A DNA stretch of 64,000 nt from Hylemonella gracilis ATCC 19624 (GTDB lineage Bacteria; Pseudomonadota; Gammaproteobacteria; Burkholderiales; Burkholderiaceae_C). A program made the position numbers and the translations under genes. Location of the stretch: assembly GCF_000211835.1 (NCBI RefSeq), contig NZ_AEGR01000029.1:104194-168193 (forward strand), written 5' to 3'. Under the pieces are notes generated by a model, which had not been told where the DNA came from, searched no databases, and saw only the letters and a program-made list of their open reading frames with translations. Of the stretch, positions 43,519 to 54,624 are shown one piece after another (position 1 is the stretch's first letter; each line of letters opens with the position of its first letter).

Positions 43519-44652
43519 TCAGCTGAAGAAGCTGCGCAGCCGGTCGGCCCAGCCTCCTTGGCTGGGGGAATGCTTGGCGCCGCCTTTTTTCAGCAGATCG
43601 TCCAGTTCGCGCAGCAGCTTGCGTTGGGCCTCGGTGAGCTTGACCGGCGTCTCCACGCTGATGTGGCAATACAGGTCCCCCGGGTAACTGGAACGCACGT
43701 CCTTGATGCCCTTGCCGCGCAGGCGGAACTGCTTGCCCGTCTGAGTGCCTTCGGGGATGTCGATGGCCGCCTTGCCTTGCAAGGTCGGCACCTCGATCTC
43801 TCCGCCCAGCGCCGCCGTCACGATGCTGATGGGCACGGTGCAATGCAGGTCGTCGCCGTCGCGCTCGAAGATATCGTGCTTCTTGATGCGGATCTCGATG
43901 TAAAGGTCGCCCGGCGGCCCGCCATTGATGCCCGGCTCGCCATGGCCGGTGCTGCGGATGCGCATGCCGTCGTCGATGCCGGCGGGGATCTTCACTTCCA
44001 GCGTCTTCTGGCGCTTGATACGGCCCTGGCCAGCGCAACTGGGGCAGGGTTCGGGAATGATCTTGCCCGTGCCCTGGCAATGCGGGCAGGTCTGCTGCAC
44101 GCTGAAAAAGCCCTGGCGCATCTGCACCTGGCCCGAGCCGTGGCAGGTGGTGCAGGTCTTGACCTGGGTGCCGGGCTTGGCGCCCGTGCCACTGCAGGTG
44201 GTGCAACCGTCCCAGCTCGGGATGCGGATCTGCGCGTCCTTGCCGCGCGCCGCTTCCTCGAGCGTGATTTCCATCGCGTAGCTCAGGTCACCGCCCCGGT
44301 AGACCTGACGCGCGCCGCGCGCACCGCGCTGCTGGCCGAACATGTCGCCAAAGATGTCACCAAAGGCTTCCGCGAAACCGCCCGCGGCAAAGCCACTGTC
44401 CCCGCCGCCGCGCATGTTCGGATCGACGCCCGCATGACCGTATTGGTCATACGCCGCGCGCTTTTGCGCGTCGGTCAGCATCTCGTAGGCCTCCTTGGCC
44501 TCCTTGAATTTTTCCTCCGCAGCCTTGGCGCCTTCACCCTGATTGCGGTCGGGGTGGTACTTCATTGCCAGCTTGCGGTAAGCCTTTTTGATGTCGTCCT
44601 CGCTGGCGCCTTTCGCGACGCCCAGGACTTCGTAATAGTCACGCTTTGCCAT
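43519..44652 (-). CDS. dnaJ: Chaperone protein DnaJ
   Basis: A 377-residue DnaJ: J domain with YHPDRN (about residues 31-36), a Gly/Phe-rich region, four zinc-binding repeats ([32 protein letters not shown], about 140-210) and the C-terminal substrate-binding domains. It stimulates the DnaK ATPase and delivers clients. ATG 44652 matches [12 protein letters not shown]; the frame is open upstream. It lies 135 bp after dnaK in the minus-strand grpE-dnaK-dnaJ order. Confidence 0.97.
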   Translation of the reverse strand: MAKRDYYEVLGVAKGASEDDIKKAYRKLAMKYHPDRNQGEGAKAAEEKFKEAKEAYEMLTDAQKRAAYDQYGHAGVDPNMRGGGDSGFAAGGFAEAFGDIFGDMFGQQRGARGARQVYRGGDLSYAMEITLEEAARGKDAQIRIPSWDGCTTCSGTGAKPGTQVKTCTTCHGSGQVQMRQGFFSVQQTCPHCQGTGKIIPEPCPSCAGQGRIKRQKTLEVKIPAGIDDGMRIRSTGHGEPGINGGPPGDLYIEIRIKKHDIFERDGDDLHCTVPISIVTAALGGEIEVPTLQGKAAIDIPEGTQTGKQFRLRGKGIKDVRSSYPGDLYCHISVETPVKLTEAQRKLLRELDDLLKKGGAKHSPSQGGWADRLRSFFS

Positions 44653-44787
44653 CTGCTTGTTCCGATGTTCTTTCAAGCGAAACCGCCGCGCCGACGCACG
44701 GGGCGGACCCGTTCGTCGACGCGGCAGCGTCAACCGTCCAGGGCGGCGACGTCCCGTCCAAGGAGCCAGGACGGGCGCCGCCCCGCA

Positions 44788-46731
<1,944 letters not shown>

Positions 46732-46774
46732 GTGCTTACTCCTGGAATGGTGTGAAATTCGGGTGAGGATTACT

Positions 46775-46783
46775 TGTGGATAA
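46775..46783 (-). promoter_or_regulatory. DnaA-box-like 9-mer upstream of dnaK
   Basis: TTATCCACA on the minus strand is an exact match to the high-affinity DnaA box consensus and lies 44 bp before the dnaK ATG. It is a single site with no cluster or AT-rich unwinding region, so it is not an origin. A chance match of one exact 9-mer in a 64-kb window is quite possible. Confidence 0.3.
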
Positions 46784-46802
46784 GTCGCCGGCTTTCAAGG
46801 CC

Positions 46803-47327
46803 TCACTTGGGCGCGGCCACCGTGACCAAGGCCGGGCGCAAAACGCGGTCCGCGATGGTGTACCCCTTCTGCAGCACGCTCACCACCGTGTTGGCTTCTT
46901 GCTCGGCCGGCACCATGCTGATGGCTTGGTGTTGGTGCGGGTCGAACTTCGTGCCCGGCGCGGGGGCGATGGCGATCACTTTGTTGCGTTCCAATGCGGC
47001 CGCCAACTGGCGCAGCGTGGCTTCGGCGCCCTCGCGGATTTGGGCCGGCGTCGCGTCCTTGATCGCCAGACCCGCCTCGAGGCTGTCGGCCACGGGCAGC
47101 AGGCTTTCCGCGAAGGCCTCGATGGCGAACTTGCGAGCCTTGGAAATCTCTTCATCGGCCCGGCGTCGGGCGTTCTGCACATCCGCTTGGGCCCGCAGGT
47201 ACTGGTCTGCCAATTCAGCGCTCTTGGCCTTCAACTCGGCCAACTCGGCGTGTGCCTGAGCCAGCGGATCGCCATTCAGATCAACATGGGTGCTCTCGGT
47301 GGAGGGCGTGGCTTGGGGGTCGGTCAT
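46803..47327 (-). CDS. grpE: Nucleotide exchange factor GrpE
   Basis: GrpE (174 residues) exchanges ADP for ATP on DnaK as a dimer. An N-terminal coiled coil ([32 protein letters not shown]) and a C-terminal beta domain with [16 protein letters not shown] text [20 protein letters not shown] are visible. ATG 47327 is preferred; the TTG at 47354 would lie almost at the expected transcript start. The leader shows no clear ribosome-binding site. It is transcribed from the sigma-32 promoter directly upstream. Confidence 0.95.
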   Translation of the reverse strand: MTDPQATPSTESTHVDLNGDPLAQAHAELAELKAKSAELADQYLRAQADVQNARRRADEEISKARKFAIEAFAESLLPVADSLEAGLAIKDATPAQIREGAEATLRQLAAALERNKVIAIAPAPGTKFDPHQHQAISMVPAEQEANTVVSVLQKGYTIADRVLRPALVTVAAPK

Positions 47328-47356
47328 CGGTGAAAAGAGGACAAAAGAAAACAATA

Positions 47357-47376
47357 GCCGCCCAGATGGGGGCGGC
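47357..47376 (-). terminator. Hairpin between the FKBP gene and grpE
   Basis: GCCGCCC/GGGCGGC forms a 7-bp stem over a 6-nt loop, followed on the minus strand by TATTGTTTTCTTTT. It would end transcripts of the FKBP gene. Its 5' arm overlaps the -10 box of the grpE heat-shock promoter. Confidence 0.65.
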
Positions 47377-47391
47377 TTTTATATTTTCAAG
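47364..47391 (-). promoter_or_regulatory. Sigma-32 heat-shock promoter of grpE-dnaK-dnaJ
   Basis: On the minus strand CTTGAAA (47391-47385), a 13-nt spacer and CCCCATCT (47371-47364) match the sigma-32 consensus CTTGAAA-N13-17-CCCCATNT at every defined position. Transcription would begin near 47357, about 30 nt before the grpE ATG. This fits heat induction of the whole operon. Confidence 0.9.
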
Positions 47392-47491
47392 GGCTCAAAC
47401 GGCTTTGATCGCCGAAAAAAGCCAGGTTTTGGCCCAAAACCCGGCCAGTTTGGCCGAGACGGCATCAGCGCCGAACTTCCGTCCGTGGGTC

Positions 47492-47851
47492 TCAGCCCGC
47501 GAGGGACAGCAGTTCGATGTCGAATTTCAGGGTGGAGTTGGGCGGAATCACGCCACCGGCGCCCAACAGGCCATAGCCCAGCCCCGGGGGAATGATCAAG
47601 GTGCGCTTGCCGCCGACCTTCATGCCGGTGACGCCCTGGTCCCAGCCCTCGATCACCATGCCAGAGCCGAGCGCGAATTCAAAAGGCTCCTTGCGGTCGC
47701 GGCTGGAATCGAATTGGGGGCCTTGCTGGCCATTCTTGTAGAGCCATCCGGTGTAATGCACCGTCGCAGCTTGGCCACGTCGGGCCGCAGGGCCCTCACC
47801 GACGACGGTGTCTTCGTATTGCAGGCCGCTCGGAGTGGTGATGAATGCCAT
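47492..47851 (-). CDS. FKBP-type peptidyl-prolyl cis-trans isomerase
   Basis: A 119-residue single-domain FKBP, probably cytoplasmic as no signal peptide is seen. It has SGLQYEDTVVGEGPAARRGQ, VHYTGWLYKNGQ, FDSSRDRKEPFEFALGSGMV and IEGWDQGVTGMKVGGKR, ending with IPPNSTLKFDIELLSL; these include the usual active-site aromatic and Asp residues. It isomerises prolyl bonds in folding proteins, consistent with its place next to the dnaK operon. A candidate promoter lies upstream at 47926-47954. Confidence 0.95.
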   Translation of the reverse strand: MAFITTPSGLQYEDTVVGEGPAARRGQAATVHYTGWLYKNGQQGPQFDSSRDRKEPFEFALGSGMVIEGWDQGVTGMKVGGKRTLIIPPGLGYGLLGAGGVIPPNSTLKFDIELLSLAG

Positions 47852-47925
47852 GGAAATCCTTCTGATCCGGGGAGGGCAGCGCAGCCTCGCACGAGGAGCG
47901 CTCCATTTTTGATAGCTTGTCCTCG

Positions 47926-47954
47926 ATTATGCCATTCGAGAACGGGCTTGTTAC
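47926..47954 (-). promoter_or_regulatory. Candidate sigma-70 promoter for the FKBP gene
   Basis: On the minus strand GTAACA (47954-47949), 17 nt, then CATAAT (47931-47926), matching 4 of 6 and 5 of 6 consensus positions with ideal spacing. It lies 75 bp before the ATG at 47851, in the gap after mobA. Confidence 0.45.
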
Positions 47955-48006
47955 ATATTGTTGTGCTCGCCATTCCTCGGATCGCACGCGCTGACGGTAT
48001 CCGTTG

Positions 48007-48630
48007 TCATGCACTTTGCTTCTTCGGGTACCCAGGCGTGTCGCGTTGCTCGAGCAGTTTCAGCTCTTCTTCGGTGTTGAGGTTCGCAAAGGCAAGGGCA
48101 TCGTCTCCCTGCAGTCCGTAAGGAACTTCCACCCAGCGATGTTGTCGGGCCCAGGTTTCGACCTTGCGTTCACCCGCGTTGAGGTAGTTGGCCAGGCTAT
48201 CGCGCAATGATGTGGCGACCAGGCAGAAGGCCGGTTGAAGCCGGTCCGTCACGGGCAAGGCGATCTCGGCCCCCTGCCTTTGGGCCGCGTGGTACAGGCG
48301 GGAAGCCAGATCCGTTGGGAAACGCGGTGCATCGCAGGGCACAGTGAGCACCCAAGGCGTGGTCGCCCGCGTGAGCCCGCTCAGCAGGCCTGCCAGCGGA
48401 CCGGGGTAGCCTGGGAGAGGGTCCGGCCAGACCGGCACGCCATACGCCTCGTAGGTCGTGAGATGGCGATTCGCGCTGATGGCCACGGCCGAGACCTGGG
48501 GGCGCAGCCGCCTCAAAGCATGCAACACCAAGGGCTCGCCCTGGAAGGGTTGCAGGCCTTTGTCCACGCCCCCCATGCGGCTGCCTTGCCCGCCAGCCAG
48601 GATCAGGCCGGTGATGTCCGCGTCAGCCAC
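48007..48630 (-). CDS. mobA: Molybdenum cofactor guanylyltransferase MobA
   Basis: MobA joins GMP to molybdopterin to form the bis-MGD cofactor of DMSO-reductase family enzymes. The 207-residue protein has the nucleotide-binding [18 protein letters not shown] (about residues 10-27), [20 protein letters not shown] and [12 protein letters not shown] motifs. It overlaps the moaA 3' end by 8 bp, so both belong to one minus-strand transcript of cofactor synthesis. Confidence 0.95.
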   Translation of the reverse strand: MADADITGLILAGGQGSRMGGVDKGLQPFQGEPLVLHALRRLRPQVSAVAISANRHLTTYEAYGVPVWPDPLPGYPGPLAGLLSGLTRATTPWVLTVPCDAPRFPTDLASRLYHAAQRQGAEIALPVTDRLQPAFCLVATSLRDSLANYLNAGERKVETWARQHRWVEVPYGLQGDDALAFANLNTEEELKLLEQRDTPGYPKKQSA

Positions 48631-49801
48631 CGATGTAACTCATCTCGATGCGCGGCCGCATCGCGCCCAAAGACTCGGGAGGCAGGGACGCGCGGAGTTC
48701 CGAATAGCGGTCCGTGCGTTCCTGCCAGACGCCCGAGATCGCCGCGGCGATGTCTTCGTCGCTCGCGCCAGCGCGCAGCAGGCCACGCAGATCATGGCCT
48801 TGGTGGGCGAAGAGGCAGAGGTAGAGCTGGCCCTCGGTGGAAAGACGGGCGCGATTGCAATCTCCGCAGAAGGCATGGGTCACGCTGCTGATGAAGCCCA
48901 CCTCGGCGCTGCCATCGGCATAGCCCCAGCGCTCGGCTGTTTCACCGGGGGCCGCGCGTTCCAGGGGCGCGAGCGCGGGCAGCATGCCTTGCGCCGCCGC
49001 GTGTTGCAAGCGCTCCAGCACCGCGGCGCTGGGCAGCACTTCGTCCATGCGCCAGCCATTGGTTGCGCCCACGTCCATGTACTCGATGAAACGCAGGGTC
49101 AGTCCCTCGCGCTGGAAATGCCGTGCCATGGGCACGATCTCGTGGTCGTTGACGCCGCGCTTGACCACCATGTTGATCTTGAGTGGGCCCAATCCCGCCG
49201 CGCGCGCCGCCGCGATGCCTTCCAGCACGCCGGCCACGGGATAGTCCATGTCGTTCATCTGGCGGAAGATGGTGTCGTCCAGGGCGTCCAGGCTGATGGT
49301 GGCGCGGCGCAAGCCGGCCGCCTTCAGCGACGCGGCTTTGCGCGCCAGCAGGGTGCCGTTCGTGGTCAGGGTGAGCTCCAGGGGCTGTCCCTGCGGGGTG
49401 CGGATGTCGGCCAGTTGCTCGATCAAGGCCTCGATGTTCTTGCGCAGCAAGGGCTCGCCACCGGTCAAGCGGATCTTGCGCACCCCCAGGGATACGAAGG
49501 CCCGGGCAAGGCGAGCGATCTCCTCAAAGGTGAGCAGGTCACCGTGCGGCAGATAGGGGTAGTCCTTGGTGAAGACCTCCTTGGGCATGCAATAGCTGCA
49601 GCGGAAGTTGCACCGGTCGGTGACGCTGATGCGCAGATCGTGCAGGGGGCGCTTCAGGCGATCGAGTGGCGGCAAGGCGTGCAAGGAGTCCGGCAACAGC
49701 AAGTCACCGGTCCGGCTGGAAGCCATTGGCGCAGGTACTCTGCCGCGGCTCGGTCGCGGGGGGCGTTGGTCAACGATGGGGATAACGCGCGGAGAAGTCA
49801 T
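48623..49801 (-). CDS. moaA: GTP 3',8-cyclase MoaA
   Basis: MoaA is the radical SAM enzyme that begins molybdopterin synthesis from GTP. It has the SAM cluster CNFRCSYC (C64, C68, C71), the [13 protein letters not shown] segment, the second cluster region [18 protein letters not shown] and the C-terminal GG (YIGG) used in catalysis. The 392-residue frame starts at ATG 49801; ATG 49726 is an alternative that drops a Pro/Arg-rich 25-residue leader. It is divergent from the receptor block, with the duplicated promoter/leader element in between. Confidence 0.95.
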   Translation of the reverse strand: MTSPRVIPIVDQRPPRPSRGRVPAPMASSRTGDLLLPDSLHALPPLDRLKRPLHDLRISVTDRCNFRCSYCMPKEVFTKDYPYLPHGDLLTFEEIARLARAFVSLGVRKIRLTGGEPLLRKNIEALIEQLADIRTPQGQPLELTLTTNGTLLARKAASLKAAGLRRATISLDALDDTIFRQMNDMDYPVAGVLEGIAAARAAGLGPLKINMVVKRGVNDHEIVPMARHFQREGLTLRFIEYMDVGATNGWRMDEVLPSAAVLERLQHAAAQGMLPALAPLERAAPGETAERWGYADGSAEVGFISSVTHAFCGDCNRARLSTEGQLYLCLFAHQGHDLRGLLRAGASDEDIAAAISGVWQERTDRYSELRASLPPESLGAMRPRIEMSYIGG

Positions 49802-49859
49802 GGGTTTGGCAAAGGTATCCGGGGCGGCACCTGCATACGTCAGATTGTGCAGCGGGATT

Positions 49860-49915
49860 CATTTTCAGAAGGGGCGCGGTGCAAAATAGCCGGCACAGGG
49901 AGTGTGGAAGTCACA
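49860..49915 (+). promoter_or_regulatory. Duplicated promoter/leader element, copy 1
   Basis: This stretch is nearly identical to 52371-52428 in front of the second receptor: a shared ATTTC...GCAAAAT, then AGGGAGTGTGGAAGTC and CAG. GCAAAAT could hold the -10 box (AAAATA) and GGAAG serves as ribosome-binding site in copy 2. In copy 1 an extra 85 bp separates the element from the receptor start, so the GGAAG no longer lies in front of it. Confidence 0.65.
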
Positions 49916-49938
49916 GTGCACGAGCGGAAAGCCGGTCC

Positions 49939-50016
49939 ATGCTTGGGAAGACCCAGCCTTTGCGCAAGGGCCGCCTCTTTTTCAGCCGCCTTTGCCTCTG
50001 GTACGCCTGCCTATGA
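49939..50016 (+). CDS. Possible 25-codon leader ORF before receptor 1
   Basis: A short frame beginning MLGKTQPLRKG, with Arg, Lys, Phe and Leu, ends in TGA at 50014-50016, which overlaps the receptor ATG at 50013 (ATGA). The receptor itself has no ribosome-binding site, so translation could be coupled to this leader. GGAAA lies 10 nt upstream of the leader ATG, which is weak. I cannot show that it is translated; it may be only the inserted DNA. Confidence 0.3.
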   Translation: MLGKTQPLRKGRLFFSRLCLWYACL

Positions 50017-52193
50017 AGTTTCCCCCGATTTCTTTACACGACATGGCCCAGTGGCTCCGTGCTTTCCCTGCATTGACGCTGGTCGGGGGGGTGATTTTCA
50101 GATCCCTTGCGGCTTCGGCGGCCGAGCCAGCCCAGCAGCCGAGCGCGCCCGCGCCTGAATATGCGCCGGATACCCGAGGGCAAGACGACCTGCTTGCCTT
50201 GATGCCTTCCGAGCGGGACTATCTGGATGCGCAGGTTCCCGTGGTGCTGTCCGTTTCGCGCCTGCCCCAGAGGCTGGATGAAATACCCGGGTCCGTCACC
50301 ATCATCGACCGACAGATGATCCATGCGAGCGGGGCGCGGGATGTGGCGGATCTGCTGCGACTGGTGCCGGGTTTTGCCGTTTCCGACGCATTCGAGGATG
50401 GCACCGCTGCGGGAAGCTATCACAGCCAAATCCGGACCATGTTTCCTAACCAGATGCAGCTCATGGTGGATGGGCGTTCCGTGTACTCCCTGTATCTGGC
50501 GGGAAGTGTCGGGCCGGGCCTGCAGACGGTGGCGCTGGACGATATCGAGCGCATTGAAATCTATCGGGGCTCCAACTCCGCCGCCTATGGCGCTCGCGCA
50601 TTTCTGGGCAGCATCAACATCGTCACGCGCGATCTGGTGGACACGCATGGTGTGATGGCGCGCCTCTCGGGGGGCGTGGGCGAGCATGGCGCGGGCGTGG
50701 AGGATTGGGGCCTGCGTCTGGGGGGCAGCGGTCAGGTCATGCAGAACAGTGACTTCGGCATGACAGGCTGGCGTTTGAGTGCCGACCGTCGACGCGATGA
50801 CAACCTTCGAGGTGCTAGCGGTTCCTTGACCGTGCAGCGCATCAATTTGCGCACCGATCTGAATATCAGCGTGCAGGATCAACTTGAATTGCGCGCGGGA
50901 CAGAGCCAGATCGAGAACTGGTTGGGGCGAGAAGACAATCCTCTTCCAGGCCCCCACACGCGCACGATCACCACGGGGTATGCGCAAATCGACTGGCGCC
51001 GCGCCCTGAATGAGGATGGCGACCTGCTGGTGCAGTTGTCACATACGGACGAGGATGTGGATGAACTGACCTATTTCTCTTCTCGATCGCCACTGAATCG
51101 GCGTTATTACTCGGACATCGCCTGGAACTTGAGTGGCCGTGCGCGCAGCACAAACCTCCTTGCCCAGCATACGGTGCGCATCAGCCCAAGCTTGCGCGGG
51201 GTGTGGGGTGGGGAGCTGAGACGAGAGGAAACTACCTCCGAACCGCTCTACGACACGAGTCGTTCCTTCATCGAGGACTTCACCCGTCTGTTCACCAATA
51301 TCGAGTGGCGCTTTGCCGAGGATTGGCTGCTCAACGCGGGGGCATTGGCCGAGCGCAGCAGCCTTGCCGACAAGGACGAAATTGCTCCGCGTCTCATGGT
51401 CAATTGGCGGGTGGCCGACACGGATACCTCGCGCCATACCTTGCGCGCAGGGGTGTCGCGGGCCTTCCGCCCGGTCAGTGTTTTTGAACGCAATGCCGAT
51501 ATTCGCTTCAAGGATCCAAACACAGGCGCGGATATTGGCTACATGTATGACGCCTCACTCGGCGGTGGCGTGGAGCCCGAGAGCATAGACGTGAAGGAGT
51601 TGGGGTGGCTGGTGGAAGCCGGATCGGCGCTGAGTCTCGACTTGCGTGTGTTTGAGGAGCGGTTGCACGATGTGGTGATAGACAACTGGGTCAATAAAGC
51701 GGGAGGTACTGCGGACAGAGGCAGAAAGGTCTTCACTTACGTCAATGGAGAGGACTTTGATGTGCGGGGCGCGGAGGCGCAGCTGCGCTGGAAGCCGTGG
51801 TCGGGCGCGCAGCTGCACTATGCCTGGACTCAGTTTGAAAGCGAGCAACGGATGCGTTTGTCGCCGGCGGCCCAAGGCACTGCTGTACCCACGCATTACA
51901 GCCAGAGCCTGCTTTACATCCAGCGCCTGCCCTGGGGTCTGACCGCCAGCGCGTTTTATTACGAGATGGGCGATCGCATCTATTCCAACGACATCAAGTA
52001 CGCGCAGCCCTACAGCCGGGTGGACTTGCGGCTGGCCAAGGCGTTACGCCTGGATGACCGCTGGTGGTCGGGGCGGAACGCCGAGCTGGCAATGACCTGG
52101 CAGAACATCGATGGCGACGACGTTGACTACAGCGAGGACAACCCGCGGTACTTCCAGCGCCGCGTTTTTTTCACGCTTCAGCTGGGGTATTGA
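50013..52193 (+). CDS. TonB-dependent outer-membrane receptor, copy 1
   Basis: A 726-residue receptor: signal peptide (cleavage near AASAA, about residue 36), a plug domain (about 75-200; LPQRLDEIPGSVTIIDRQMI, GARDVADLLRLVPGF, MQLMVDGRSVYS, DDIERIEIYRGSNSAAYG) and a C-terminal 22-strand barrel ending in an aromatic (LQLGY). It is a close paralog of the next gene. No clear TonB-box like DTIVVTA is seen; the related segment reads PVVLSVSRLP. The ligand is unknown. ATG 50013 lacks a ribosome-binding site, unlike copy 2, and the 5' region differs by an insertion. Earlier in-frame GTG 49902 cannot be ruled out. Confidence 0.9.
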   Translation: MKFPPISLHDMAQWLRAFPALTLVGGVIFRSLAASAAEPAQQPSAPAPEYAPDTRGQDDLLALMPSERDYLDAQVPVVLSVSRLPQRLDEIPGSVTIIDRQMIHASGARDVADLLRLVPGFAVSDAFEDGTAAGSYHSQIRTMFPNQMQLMVDGRSVYSLYLAGSVGPGLQTVALDDIERIEIYRGSNSAAYGARAFLGSINIVTRDLVDTHGVMARLSGGVGEHGAGVEDWGLRLGGSGQVMQNSDFGMTGWRLSADRRRDDNLRGASGSLTVQRINLRTDLNISVQDQLELRAGQSQIENWLGREDNPLPGPHTRTITTGYAQIDWRRALNEDGDLLVQLSHTDEDVDELTYFSSRSPLNRRYYSDIAWNLSGRARSTNLLAQHTVRISPSLRGVWGGELRREETTSEPLYDTSRSFIEDFTRLFTNIEWRFAEDWLLNAGALAERSSLADKDEIAPRLMVNWRVADTDTSRHTLRAGVSRAFRPVSVFERNADIRFKDPNTGADIGYMYDASLGGGVEPESIDVKELGWLVEAGSALSLDLRVFEERLHDVVIDNWVNKAGGTADRGRKVFTYVNGEDFDVRGAEAQLRWKPWSGAQLHYAWTQFESEQRMRLSPAAQGTAVPTHYSQSLLYIQRLPWGLTASAFYYEMGDRIYSNDIKYAQPYSRVDLRLAKALRLDDRWWSGRNAELAMTWQNIDGDDVDYSEDNPRYFQRRVFFTLQLGY

Positions 52194-52370
52194 GGCGACC
52201 GCAATGGAGCCTCGTGCGCAGGCTGCGGCGTCGCGGCGATCGCAGCGCGTGACATCGCCCTGGAGCCGTCTGCCCTCTGCGCATCGCGATGGATGGGGCG
52301 AGAACGCAAAAGATGCGCCGGGGCATGACTGACCAGCACTGGGTGACGTTCGGAGGATTTGCGCAGGGTG

Positions 52371-52428
52371 GACGAATTTCGGAGGTCCCAGGGCAAAATG
52401 AGCGACATAGGGAGTGTGGAAGTCGCAG
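52371..52428 (+). promoter_or_regulatory. Duplicated promoter/leader element, copy 2
   Basis: This copy of the 49860 element keeps ATTTCGGAGG, GCAAAAT, AGGGAGTGTGGAAGTC and CGCAG, and ends directly at the ATG of receptor 2. GGAAG lies 6 nt before that ATG, an ideal ribosome-binding spacing. Comparison shows copy 1 gained about 85 bp between the element and the KF codon pair shared by both proteins. Confidence 0.65.
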
Positions 52429-54618
52429 ATGTTCGCGTTGATCAAGTTTTCGCCGCTTTTATCGGCCCGCAGGCCTCGGCCATTCCGCGCCTTGCCTGCG
52501 TCGGTGATATTGCTGGGGGGGCTGGTTTTCAAGACGCTTCCGGCGTCGGCTTCAGAAGACTCCCTCAAACCCGAGCCACCCGTGTCCGAATCCGCGCCGG
52601 GAATCCGACAGAATCCGGAAGACCCGTCGTCTCGCTTGCTTTCGGAGCGGGACTACCTGGAGCCGCAGGTGCCCGTGGTCCTGACCGTCTCGCGTCTGCC
52701 TCAGCGGCTTGATGAGGTTCCGGGCGCTGTCACGGTGATTGACCGCGAGACCCTACGCGCCAGTGGAGCGCGTGACGTGGCCGATCTGCTGCGCTTGGTG
52801 CCGGGCTTCTCGGTTTCCAACTCGTTCGAAGAAGGCGCGTCCGCAGGCAGTTACCACGGTTTGAGATCCACTTTTCCGAACCAGATGCAATTGTTGGTCG
52901 ATGGTCGTTCCGTGTATTCCCTCCATCTGGGCGGCAGCGTGGGGCCAGGCTTGCAGACCGTGGCGCTGGACGATATCGAACGCATTGAAATCTTCCGCGG
53001 CCCGAACTCCGCCACCTACGGTGCGCGGGCGTTCAAGGGCAGCATCAACATCATCACCCGTGATTTGGTGGACACGCAGGGGGTGATGGTCAGGCTCACG
53101 CGGGGCGTAGGCGGCGATGGCGCGGGCATCAACGATTGGGGCGTCCGATTTGGCGGTGTCGCGGACAGCGATCCCGCGTCCATCGTGGGTGATCAGGTGT
53201 CTGGACTCGGGTTCACCGGTTGGCGGTTGAGCGCGGACCGGCGGTTGGACGACGGCTTGCAAGGTGCGGGAGGCCCTGTGGAAGTGCGGCGCGTTAACGC
53301 CCGCGCGGATGCCTATGTCAGCCAACAGGACCAACTGAGTTTTCGGGCCGGGCAGAGCTGGATCGAAAGCTGGATCGGCGAGCATTACGATTTTCCAGGG
53401 TTGCACACCAGGGGCATGACAACCTCCTATGCGCAGGTGGACTGGAATCGCAACCTGGACGTCAACGCCGATCTGTGGATTCAGTTCTCGCACACCGATG
53501 AGCAAGTGCTCGAGCGCGAGCGCGGAACCATGCCCTATCCCCCGCAGGGCTCGGATGGGCAAGGCGTCCTGTACGACCGCAGTGGGCGCACGAGCAGCAC
53601 CAATCTGCTGGCCCAGCAGACCCGGCGTCTCAGCCCGGCGTTGCGCGGTGTGTGGGGTGCTGAGTTGCGTCGTGAGACCTCGGACTCCTACGCCCTGTAT
53701 GCCACCTACCAGCCTTATGTGGAGGATTTCGCCCGATTGTTCGGCAATGTCGAATGGCATTTCGCCGACGATTGGTTGCTCAATGCCGGTGCCTTGATCG
53801 AGCACAGTAGCCTCGTTGAGGAGAACGAATTGGCGCCTCGCCTCATGCTCAATTGGAACGTCGGGAAAACGGGCTCGGCCACGCACACGTTGCGCGCGGG
53901 CGTCTCCCGGGCTTTCCGTCCAGCGAGCATGTTCGAGCGCGAGGCGGATGTGCGCTACCACGACCCGCGGACCGGACAGGAAGTCGGCTATGAATACGAC
54001 GCGGCCCTGGGAGACCCGTCGCGTCCCGAGCGTGTGGACAGCGCGGAGCTGGGCTGGTTGGCGGATGCTGGCACGGCGTTTAGCTTCGACTTGCGCGTTT
54101 TCCAGGAAAGGGTGCGTGGCGTCATCGTCGATCGCCGCGCCAGCAAGATCGGAGGGCAGTTGGCCAGGCGTGGCAGGGTGTTCACGTACGTCAACGGCGA
54201 GGATTTCGACCTTCAAGGGGCGGAGGCGCAACTGATCTGGCAACCCTGGCGTGGCGCGCAACTGCGCTATGCCCACGCACAGTTCACAAGCGACCAAGTC
54301 ATAGGCCGTTCGGAGCAGCCGGTTTACCGAAGTCACAGCCTGCTCTTCACCCAACGTCTTTCCAGAGGCTGGAGCTTCAGCCTCTGGGACTACTACATGG
54401 ACGAGCGAATCTATCCGAACAATATCGAGGTCGCTCCCCCACACAGTCGGGTCGACATGCGGGTGGCAAGGACATTCAATTGGGGCTCTGGCAAGGACGT
54501 GAGGCGGCAAGCGGAGTTGGCCTTGACCCTGCAAAACATCGACGGTGCGGACGCGGACGACGTGCCAGAGATCCGCTACCAGCGTCGTGTTTTTCTCACC
54601 CTGGAACTGGGATATTGA
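52429..54618 (+). CDS. TonB-dependent outer-membrane receptor, copy 2
   Basis: A 729-residue paralog of the preceding gene with the same order: signal peptide (near PASAS), plug domain (LPQRLDEVPGAVTVIDRETL, GARDVADLLRLVPGF, MQLLVDGRSVYS, DDIERIEIFRGPNSATYG) and barrel ending in LELGY. Large stretches match copy 1 closely while loop regions differ, indicating duplication followed by divergence, perhaps for different ligands. ATG 52429 with GGAAG at 6 nt decides the start over GTG 52414. A binding-protein gene begins 6 nt after its stop. Confidence 0.92.
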   Translation: MFALIKFSPLLSARRPRPFRALPASVILLGGLVFKTLPASASEDSLKPEPPVSESAPGIRQNPEDPSSRLLSERDYLEPQVPVVLTVSRLPQRLDEVPGAVTVIDRETLRASGARDVADLLRLVPGFSVSNSFEEGASAGSYHGLRSTFPNQMQLLVDGRSVYSLHLGGSVGPGLQTVALDDIERIEIFRGPNSATYGARAFKGSINIITRDLVDTQGVMVRLTRGVGGDGAGINDWGVRFGGVADSDPASIVGDQVSGLGFTGWRLSADRRLDDGLQGAGGPVEVRRVNARADAYVSQQDQLSFRAGQSWIESWIGEHYDFPGLHTRGMTTSYAQVDWNRNLDVNADLWIQFSHTDEQVLERERGTMPYPPQGSDGQGVLYDRSGRTSSTNLLAQQTRRLSPALRGVWGAELRRETSDSYALYATYQPYVEDFARLFGNVEWHFADDWLLNAGALIEHSSLVEENELAPRLMLNWNVGKTGSATHTLRAGVSRAFRPASMFEREADVRYHDPRTGQEVGYEYDAALGDPSRPERVDSAELGWLADAGTAFSFDLRVFQERVRGVIVDRRASKIGGQLARRGRVFTYVNGEDFDLQGAEAQLIWQPWRGAQLRYAHAQFTSDQVIGRSEQPVYRSHSLLFTQRLSRGWSFSLWDYYMDERIYPNNIEVAPPHSRVDMRVARTFNWGSGKDVRRQAELALTLQNIDGADADDVPEIRYQRRVFLTLELGY

Positions 54619-54624
54619 ACGGCC

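Noticed and set aside
44671..44677. CTTGAAA before dnaJ as a heat-shock promoter
   Set aside because: It is only 18 bp from the dnaJ ATG, leaving no room for a -10 box and transcript start.
49881..49904. GTG 49902 / GTG 52414 as receptor starts (shared MWKSQ)
   Set aside because: AGGGA directly abuts the GTG, too close for ribosome binding, and the shared codons are explained by duplicated leader DNA.
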